Part shown: in pieces, positions 1 to 8,400 of the stretch
Layout: each line of letters starts with the position of its first letter
How positions within the stretch are numbered: the first letter of the stretch is position 1
NCBI GenBank assembly: GCA_037953745.1
Contig: JBAKBP010000689.1
Span: 1 to 64,000 of the forward strand
Direction: 5' to 3'
Origin: Lithodes maja
Lineage: Eukaryota; Arthropoda; Malacostraca; Decapoda; Lithodidae
Length of the DNA: 64,000 nt
Position numbers and translations under genes: made by a program
The notes under the pieces: model-generated
The model's input: the letters and a program-made list of their open reading frames with translations, nothing else
What the model was told of the DNA's origin: nothing
Database searches by the model: none

Positions 1-544
1 CTATGTGCTGGTGACTTTTTCTCTCTTCTATCTTGGCTAATTCTATTTGCTGCTGAAGCTTAGCTAATTCGAGCTGAAGCAACAATTCTGGAGTCAACCC
101 TTGAGGAGGTGAAGGTGCTACAATGTTTGAAATTACCGGTGGTCCCCCCAGGGGCAACCCACCCTGCCAGTCACCACCCACCTGTGGAAGCGTACCCGGG
201 GTCGGCAAACTACGGGGATGGCTGGGAGTCGAGTGTAGGGGAAGCATGGCCGAAGGGCTCTGAGCACTCAACCCATCTCGCTCACCAGTCACCCTGCCCA
301 GTACACACGTTATCAAGTTATCCCTGGTCATGCTGCTAGTAACCGCATGACCGATAGCTGTGGCCAGGCATTGAAGACCGTACCGATCCATACCCTCCAA
401 CCGCTCGGCAGTAACAGGCCATTGCAAAAATATCCTAGCATCCTCCTCACAGTTCACCCGATTAACCCTTTCATCATGCTGCTGTTCCTCAGTTTCGACA
501 TTACGTACTGTGTCTCCATTCTCCTCTGATCCGGTATAAGACAT
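1..544 (-). CDS. gag: gag, N-terminal part of element D (partial)
   Basis: The frame starts with ATG at 544 (protein begins MSYTGSEENGD) and runs off the window at 1 without a stop, giving 181 codons. It matches the first 180 or so codons of element B gag with only a handful of substitutions. The region contains the conserved N-terminal block with DARIFLQ and RYGLQCLA, a proline-rich linker, and the start of a leucine/glutamate-rich helix (LLLQLELAKLQQQ) that is probably coiled coil. The capsid and zinc knuckle lie beyond the window. I infer that the product is the structural Gag protein. No breaks are visible in the part present. Confidence 0.85.
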   Translation of the reverse strand, partial: MSYTGSEENGDTVRNVETEEQQHDERVNRVNCEEDARIFLQWPVTAERLEGMDRYGLQCLATAIGHAVTSSMTRDNLITCVLGRVTGERDGLSAQSPSAMLPLHSTPSHPRSLPTPGTLPQVGGDWQGGLPLGGPPVISNIVAPSPPQGLTPELLLQLELAKLQQQIELAKIEERKSHQHI

Positions 545-750
545 GATGCTCTCAAAAATTTCTCACCACAATATTCAGAAAAGAAGTACCCCAAACTCTT
601 ATGTAGCACTATTCACTTGCCAAAAATGTCTGAAGACTCTCAAGTGCTATACTACTTTGCCAAAAAAAAATTAACGTGCCCACTATATTCCTCAATAAAA
701 CAAATGACCACAACAATCCTGCAATTATCTCTTAGTTCACAAGATCCTGA

Positions 751-762
751 GCTAGGTCGCCA
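751..762 (-). promoter_or_regulatory. Primer binding site of element D
   Basis: Two bases inside the LTR end, the minus strand reads TGGCGACCTAGC. The first eight bases, TGGCGACC, are identical in A, B and C. From memory they match the PBS of the insect mdg1/412 elements, which use tRNA-Arg. Confidence 0.7.
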
Positions 763-764
763 TT

Positions 765-2400
765 TGTTACGATCCAGGTTCTCAAAGACACAGGGCTCTT
801 CAACATTGGACTAGATAATGGCAAAATGCAACAACGGTAACACTAGATCCAACCCCTGCCTTAAACACTGGAAAACAAAACACCATTACCGCCCTGAGTC
901 GTGCCTGGACAACGAGGTATCCTATGACTCGGTAACTGGTGCACACACGCTAGGCTGACGCTCGATGAAACAGCCTATTCTCAAACAGTAAAAGATTACT
1001 CGATTAGGTTACACAAAGAAAAGATAGTTAACGTGATTAATTAACGTTACGGTAGATACTCAAATAACTGGCACTCCTTTAAAGAAAGTGCAATGCTAGT
1101 CCTGCAACATCAACTGGAAACTTCTGAAATAAGTCTGATGCTGGGAAGATGTTCGTAAAGAATCTTGAACAATTATAATGCAGAATACGGGTCACAATAA
1201 ATGCTAGGACATATAGTAATAATAGGCAGGCGAATAATAAAGACTGCGCAAAGGTAGTAATGCTCGACAACTAAAGAAATGCTTCGTGACACAACGCAAC
1301 AGCCTACTAGGGTTGTGCAACACAACAACAACCTCGGCTCAAAAGTGCAGTGAATAATAATGTTGCATACATATAATAATTGGGGCTTATCTCTAACCAG
1401 TGTCTGCTCAGTTAATAAAGTCTAGCTGGGGTATCAAGGCAGGGCAACAATGGGTGAGCATGCGGCTCGTAGCCTAACGTTGTCCGAAGGTGGTATAATG
1501 AAGATTACGTTATATGACGGGGAGGCTCTCTTGATAAATCTAGGTCTCTAGTACCTAGCTCTATCCTGGCGATCCCTCAGAAGTCAACACAAAGAGGCAG
1601 CACTATGTTGTGAGGGATAGGCTATGGCCCTCTCACACCACAGCGCTGTGCTCGCAAAGTAAACCCACCCGAAGACAACTTAGGCTCCCACAGTACCTGT
1701 CGATGTCGTGCAGGGCTTAGCTAACACTGCACACATCGGAGACAACGACACAGTAACCTTACCCCTAGTCTAGCTTTAGATAACCAAGCAGAATCACTCA
1801 ACACCTTGCCAGGGAGACATATACCGGTCTACAACCTTCCCGAGAGAGGACATATCTGAGAGCTTCGCGTACAATACGACTGGCCGACGGTGAACGTCTA
1901 TGCTGAAACCAGAAGGGATGTTGAGTTTAATAAAGATTAGAGAATGAGAAAGGAGAAGTCGAGAGAGAGAAATAGTATGCAAAGTGGCGAGTATGGGGGA
2001 CAGAATTGCAAAGGATGTAGACGATACGCGTGTCAGGCAAGCTCTGAGCTGGTAAAAAACATGCGGCCGCGATGGGAAGGGACTAGTTGACCACCCGGCC
2101 GCCAACGCCATCAGCGCCCAAGCGAGCCACGCCACAGCTCACCCCGCTGCCAGGTGTACCCCGTCACCCTCTCTCGCTCGCCTCTCACACAAGCAACATT
2201 TATTTTATAGCGAATATAAAATATAAGGCGCAGTCACAGACCAAAACAAAGACCATTTCTAGACTGTCTGTGGCAACACGACACTAATAAAATAAAGCAG
2301 ATCATTCTAGGACAACTGTAGCCTATCCCCCCATCCTGGCGAGCGCTAGCGAGCTGCAATGCCCCACGCAACCATTCTGCCAGCGCCGGGAGGCGTCACA
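765..2400 (-). repeat. 5' LTR of element D (1636 bp)
   Basis: On the minus strand it runs from TGTGACGCC to CGTAACA, with the PBS next to its inner end. It shares short stretches with the B LTR, such as the CTCGCTAG...CGCCAGG block near its start, but is otherwise strongly diverged. Near its outer end the plus strand carries CCTGGCGAGCGCTAGCGAG (2335-2353), a motif also found in the foldback repeats in the right half of the window. Confidence 0.85.
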
Positions 2401-3203
2401 ATATGGACACACCAAAGAAACTACCACCACAGTATATAAACAATACATAAGATCAGTGATGGAATACGCAAGCCCAGCCTGGGCTTCTAACCTAGCTGAA
2501 ACACATCATAAGACCGTACAGACTATTCAAAACAAAGCCCTGAAGATCATTACAGGCTGCACAGCTACTGCACCCACAGATCACATACATCAAGAAACCA
2601 AAATCCTCAAAGTCAAAGACCATCTGGACATGAGAGGCACTCAATTCCTGGCAGCAGCCTCCACGAACCAGGACCACCCACTAAACTACATGGCAACACA
2701 CCCACAGACACCAAGAAATATCAAAACAACACCCAGCACACGGTATCACACACAATTACTGTCCTCTCTCCCTCCCTGCCCACCCCGAACCAACTTCCAG
2801 AAGCACATCCATACTCATATCTCTCGCCGATCCATCCACTCACTCACAGACAACACGCAGCTGCAAGCACGACCTCCCAAAATCCATCCTTCCGAATCCT
2901 CCCTTCCTCACGAGGACAGAGTCCACCTGGCCAGGCTGAGATGCGGACACCATCCAGCTCTCCTGAGCTATCAGAAGAGACTGGATGACTCCGTTGTCGA
3001 CGCCTGCCCGGGATGTAACACAGCACCCCATACCATTAAACACATCATAGAAGACTGCATTTCACACAACCACTTACGCCAACAACACAATCTACACTCA
3101 ATGAGAGCTCTGTGGGAAAGCCTGATCGTGGCCATGGCCTTCCTCAGGGACTCGGGGCTGTTCGGCCAGGCAGCTTAGGGAACAACAACAACAACAACAA
3201 CAT
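2401..3203 (+). mobile_element. 5'-truncated LINE, C-terminal ORF2 piece with (AAC)n tail
   Basis: An open frame enters directly from the LTR junction (codons from 2402) and ends at the TAG at 3176-3178. It reads through YIRSVMEYASPAWASN, typical of the region after the RT fingers and palm in jockey/I-superfamily LINEs. Near its C terminus is a CCHC motif of form CX2CX8HX4C (CPGCN...HIIEDC). The protein ends LFGQAA and is followed almost at once by an (AAC)n tail. The catalytic RT part is missing, so this is a dead fragment. A second copy of the same 3' end lies at 48421-49014 on the minus strand. The clade assignment is uncertain. Confidence 0.8.
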
Positions 3204-3368
3204 GAAATTCAAAAATGTATTCCGTTCAAATAAATATAGATGAGGGTCTAGTAAAATGATCATGCTGAGTCACTGGGTGGAAAGTGTAAGGTGTTAAACC
3301 TTTGGGATCAGGTGGTACAAAGGGAGGTCATTAGGATATGTGGGGAGGGCTCTCAGCGACATATACAT

Positions 3369-5172
3369 TGTGACGCACCCAGTGCGTAGCAACGTAACCT
3401 GATTGTACTCCTTGGTACTCCACTGTACCGTCACGGACCGTGTACCATGCTGGCTGCTTATATTGAGTGTGACAACGTATAACTATGTTCTTTGTATCTC
3501 TGCAAAGGTCTCGTCATTTGCTAACCAGTGGTGGGTTTTGTTTTAAGCCATGTCGAGACCTTCCATTTAATATGTAGTATCAATAGAGAAGTTGATAGAT
3601 GAGATGATAGGAATTCAGAGAGAGAGAGTGAGTTAGACTTCAGAGCGAGAGGGTAGCGGTGCGCCACGCTGCCGGGGGGGTGGTTGCCAGACGTATGGAC
3701 CGGTTGGCAGCCCTGCGCTTATAGCTAGGTGCGACAGGGTTGGTAGTACATTGCCGCCTGCCTATGCTGCTTGGGCTGCCCATGTTGTCGTACAGCACAT
3801 TGCCTGGAGGCTCGCTGTGTGCTCTATGACCAGGTTGCCTAGAACCTTTGAGATTCTAACATCCCTTGCCCTCTCTCCCAATTTCTCACGGTTGCACTCT
3901 TTCTCTCTGACGACATTACTCTCATTTCATTCTTCTCTCTATTTAAATGCATACCCTTCCCTTGAGGTCCTAAAGGAGTTTCAGCACTCACCTCTCGTAT
4001 TACTCTTAGGACAAGCATATATTTACATGTATTAGATTTAAGGGGTTAATGTGAACAGCGATCTTCTTGATGAGGATAGTTGGTGAACGTTCTACATGTT
4101 CACGAGTTATATGCCCAGCTCATCATCCAATTTGTGACTAGACTAGTGCCATGTGTAAGAGCCCGACCATGCCCAGGAGTTGTCTGTAGAGGGGCGAGGA
4201 CTTAGCCTTGATTTGCCTACCGAGCCAGGAGCGACTGTAGTACCAGAGACTACAGCTCGCTCGTAGTGCCGGTATAGTAGAGTAACGTAATTTATCTGTC
4301 CTTGTGTTCTCTGCAGTCTTTTCCTGGGTTCTCGCTTTCGGTGCTGGGACTCGTTGTTCCTGTGACTTGGCCTGCTAGCTAGAACACATGGGGATGATGA
4401 GTGGGTTATATCTTTATTTTACTATGCATTGCAGCTCTCTTTAAGTTTATGTATGTAACACTTTACAATACACATTACTCACACACAAGACAACACTATT
4501 AATACTTTCATGTATCAATTAACTGCACTGTCGTTTTGCTGCTGTGTCCGGAGTTCTGTTGCGTAGGGCGCATACAGACTCAGAGGGGAGACAGAGTGAG
4601 AGAAGCGAAGTAGCCTATGCGGTAGTAGGCTACCGGCGCAGTACTGTTGCCTGCAACCTTTTAGTTATTCCAAGTATAGATTCATTCTTATAATAAGTGA
4701 CTACTGTTTATGTTCCTTCCATGTGTATTATTAGGTATCTACTGGATCATGAACATCTTGTATGCTACATGCTAGTGCATGTTAGTAGGGGACAGTTATT
4801 CTAGTGCACGCGCTTTCAAGTAGGCGTGTACATTTATCATTTAGCATTTCACTGTCATACCTTTAGCCTGCTTCTATTCTACATTATTAGAGGCTTAATA
4901 TTAACGTAGTTTCTTGAGTATTGCATTTCTTTAGTAATAACGTAACCTATAAATGTCTGAGGGAGTTTAGCCTCATAGCCTACCCCTGTTGTACACTTTC
5001 GCCGAGTTAAGGTACCTCGTTACCATAGACGATAACTCTGTAGGGCGTTGGTGCTTTTGTTGTCTGGAGCATATAGTATTTGGGACTGGAATCGAGCGTG
5101 TCGTTGTCACATAAGCCATTTCTGTCCTACGATCAAGAATCCCGAATATGTATTGCCGATCCAGCCGTAACA
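3369..5172 (+). repeat. 5' LTR of element A (1804 bp)
   Basis: It runs from TGTGACGCACCC to GCCGTAACA. The bulk aligns closely with 10802-12607. The stretch about 50-110 bases in and an 11-base segment around 4142 differ from the 3' copy. I see no convincing TATA box; TATTTAAAT near 3941 is a weak candidate. Short open frames inside are not credible genes. Confidence 0.9.
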
Positions 5173-5178
5173 AAATAA

Positions 5179-5190
5179 TGGCGACCTTGC
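5179..5190 (+). promoter_or_regulatory. Primer binding site of element A
   Basis: TGGCGACCTTGC lies six bases after the LTR end, against two bases in B, C and D. This is the expected minus-strand priming site, with the first eight bases suggesting a tRNA-Arg-type primer. Confidence 0.7.
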
Positions 5191-5418
5191 ACAAGATTCA
5201 GTAGTATCCTATCACATGTTTTTTGGAGAACTATTCTATGCTACCTAGTAGAGCTGGCTAGAATTTTCTTGCATATTGGAGGAATTTTTATTGTGTCATT
5301 ATTGTATTGGTGGACTTGCAGATTGTTTCGTTGGGGGTGTCTAGAGTAGAGTCATTCAAGCATCTTTAACATTTTGTGAGTCGAGACTGCAATTAGTAAT
5401 AAGCACTTCTTTTTTTTT

Positions 5419-8400
5419 ATGAACAGCAATTGTATAACCAGCACTATGTCTAATGACTCATCATTTACGGGGGAGGATAACACGGTACAGCCTAGTAACC
5501 AGCAAGTACAACAGATGTTTAGGGAGGGGAGTGGTATAAGTGGAGAGAGGGATGCCCGGGCATTTTTGCAGACACCTTTGACCGAACAGCGCCTGCAGGC
5601 TATTGATTGTTACGGTCTTCGCTGTTTAGCCACGGTTTTGGGGCGGGACTGTCCTGACAGTTGGCCCAAGAAGAATTTGGTGGCATGTTTGTTGGGTGAT
5701 GGCGATGGGGCGGTGGGTGGAGTGGGGTCTTGGGGGGTTCCCTCCAAGCCTCCATTCCACTCTACCCCTGAGCTGGGCCCTCAGCCAGCGAGTCTTAGCA
5801 CGATGCAGCAGGAGGGTTCTCAAGGGCAAGCTGGCTTACCCGTAAACACGTCTCGGTGTGGATCCCCCATTTTGTGCTCTCCCCCCCCAGGCCTGTCTCC
5901 TGAGATGTTATTCCAGCTAGAACTAGCTAAGTTTAAGCTGCAGGAGACTCAGATACAACAGGCTAGTATAGAACGCATAGAGGTTGCTAGAATCCAAGCC
6001 AATCAGGATGCAACCAGGTACCAGGCTGAAATGGATGTCGAGAAGTCTAGAGTAGAGAACACGGGGCGTCATCTCGGTGGTGGGCACCGGGTTACAGACT
6101 CACTTTCGCATTTAATTAAGTTAGTACCCGCATTTGATGAGACAGCAGTGACTGAGTTTTTTGCTCGTTTCGAAAAGAAGTGTCGTGAGTATGACTGGCC
6201 GGAGGTTAAATGGGCAGCATTAGTTTCATCACGTCTAGTGGGTAAGGGGTTGAAAGCCTACGATGCACTGTCACTGGACGAGAGTGTAGTGTATGGACTG
6301 GTGAAGGAGGCTGTGCTCCGGGCCTACGAACTGCAACCCGAAACTTATAGATTGAAGTTCCGTGGCGTGAATAAGAAGAGCGACGTCAGTTTTATGGAGC
6401 ACGCACGGGACTTAACAGATGCATGTAATAACTGGTTTCGGTCCGAGCACGCAGAGTCGGCTGAGGAAATTAAGCAACTTTTCTATCTGGAACAGTTTTA
6501 CAAATGCACTGGAACCGATCTAACGCTGAACATTAAGGAAAAATGTCCCAAGACAGTAGAGGAGGCTGCCAAGATGGCAGACCTCAGATTATCATTGATT
6601 CGTGGTTGCGGTGCCGCTCAGAGGGCTGAGTCAGGGCAGAAGGGGCGCTATACCCCACCCACCAGAGTTTTTGATAATAACAAATCCTATGACACACATA
6701 ACCACACTAAATGCATTGCACCTAATAACACCTACAAACACAAGCCTCTCCCGTTTACTAAAGGTCAGGCCCCTTCTTCGCCCGCACAAGGGAAGAAGCC
6801 CATTGGGGATGTGAAATGTTACAAATGTCAGAAGCTAGGCCATTATTCACGTGAGTGCCCTAGTAACACTCCCGCTAAGCCGGTGTCATTGGTTCACAGT
6901 ATCGGTGTGTCTCTGAAGGCTGCAGCAACTGCCCGGGGTAGGTTGTCAGCAGCTGAGGCACACGCGGTAAAGAAGCGTACGGAAGGCTCGACACCTGTCC
7001 GGGACACTTTCTGTAGCCATCGGGGGCACGGGTTTGTGAGCTGGGGGAGTGAACTACGGAGGGTTGACTTGCTGAGGGATACGGGGGCTTCGCAAACTTT
7101 GTTGAGGAACTTCACAGGGAAACCGATAAATGCGGCCAGAGTTGTTGTGGTGCAGGGTATAAATGCTACGAGGTCATACCCACTTGTGAGGTTGGAGTTG
7201 AGAGTGGGAGAGGTGTGCAGGGAGCTGGATGTAGGGATCGTTAAGTGTTTGCCAGTTGAGGGCGTCGACCTTCTTCTCGGCAACGACTTTGCGGTGCCCA
7301 CTTCCGGGACTCCACCCTTAGTCGTTGCCGAGAGGGCGGCCGACGTGGATGGTGAGAATCGGGAATGGGTTGGGAGGTGCCAACAGGATGAGATGGCCTG
7401 TGTGGTAACCCGATCTCGCTCTGCGGCTCCTGCACAGCCTAGCACTCAACCTCGGGGACAGTGGAGGAAGGATCAGGAGAAGGTTGCTAAGGGCAGGAAA
7501 AGGGACATTGATTCTGCTGCACTTCTCGGTGATTCGGTACTTGGACCTATAATAAACACGGGAGTTGACTCTGGCCCAGATATGGTGTGTAACAAGGCAG
7601 AGTTGGGTAAGACTTCGCGTGAGGCAAGAGCTGTAGCGAGAGCCACTAAGGCAGTAGAGCCTACTAGCCGGGGTAATGTCTTATTACAAAACCATCTTGA
7701 TGCATTGACGCCCAGGGACATTAGTGAGCAGCAGCTGCAAGACGCTAGCCTAGCTCGTTATAGCAATGGTGCCATAGAGTTGGAGGAAGATGGGGATGCG
7801 AAGCCGGGAGATTTCTTTAGGCTCAACAGGATATTGTACCGCAGATTTCTAGACCCCAAATCGAAGTGGGAGGGCGGTGCGAGGGTAGTAGACCAGGTGG
7901 TTGTTCCAAATAAGTATAGAGAGTCCTTATTGTGTCTGGCGCATGATGTGCCGGTGGCGGGTCATTTGGGGGTAACAAAAACATTGGCGGCATTGGGCAG
8001 GTTTTTCTGGTGGCCTGGGGTCAAGGCTGATGTCTGTGCATGGGTGGCTGGGTGTGCGACCTGCCAGACAACGGGGAAGCCTAACCAGACAATCCCGAAG
8101 GCACCTTTGTTTCCCATACCTGTCACCGGGCCTCCGTTCAGCAAAGTTGTAGTAGATTTGGTTGGCCCTTTCCCGCCTACTAGTAGTAGCAATAAATTCC
8201 TGTTGACAATCATGGATGTGGCTACGAGATACCCGGACGCATACCCCATGAGAAACGGCTCGGCAAAGGCAGTTGTTAAAAACTTATTATTGTTCTGTTC
8301 CCGTTATGGATTTCCACGTGAGGTGCAGTCAGACCAGGGGAGCAATTTTACATCCAAATTGTTCAAGCAAACCCTTCAGTTGCACGGTATATGTTCTGTA

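Larger units (their letters stand above)
1..2400 (-). mobile_element. Element D: 5' end of a Gmr1-like Ty3/gypsy LTR retrotransposon
   Basis: Reading on the minus strand, the order is LTR (2400 to 765), a PBS starting with TGG, a leader, then the first 181 codons of gag, cut by the window edge. Gag is nearly identical to that of element B further right, but the LTR is clearly a different subfamily. The LTR begins TGTGACGC and ends CGTAACA like the other elements here. It interrupts a LINE reading frame that resumes at 2401, so D inserted into that LINE. The partner 4-bp target duplication should be ATAT and lies outside the window. Confidence 0.88.

Noticed and set aside
3751..4035. 94-codon open frame in the A LTR, also partly open in the 3' LTR
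   Set aside because: It lies in the LTR, is shortened in the 3' copy by a point change, and shows no domain.
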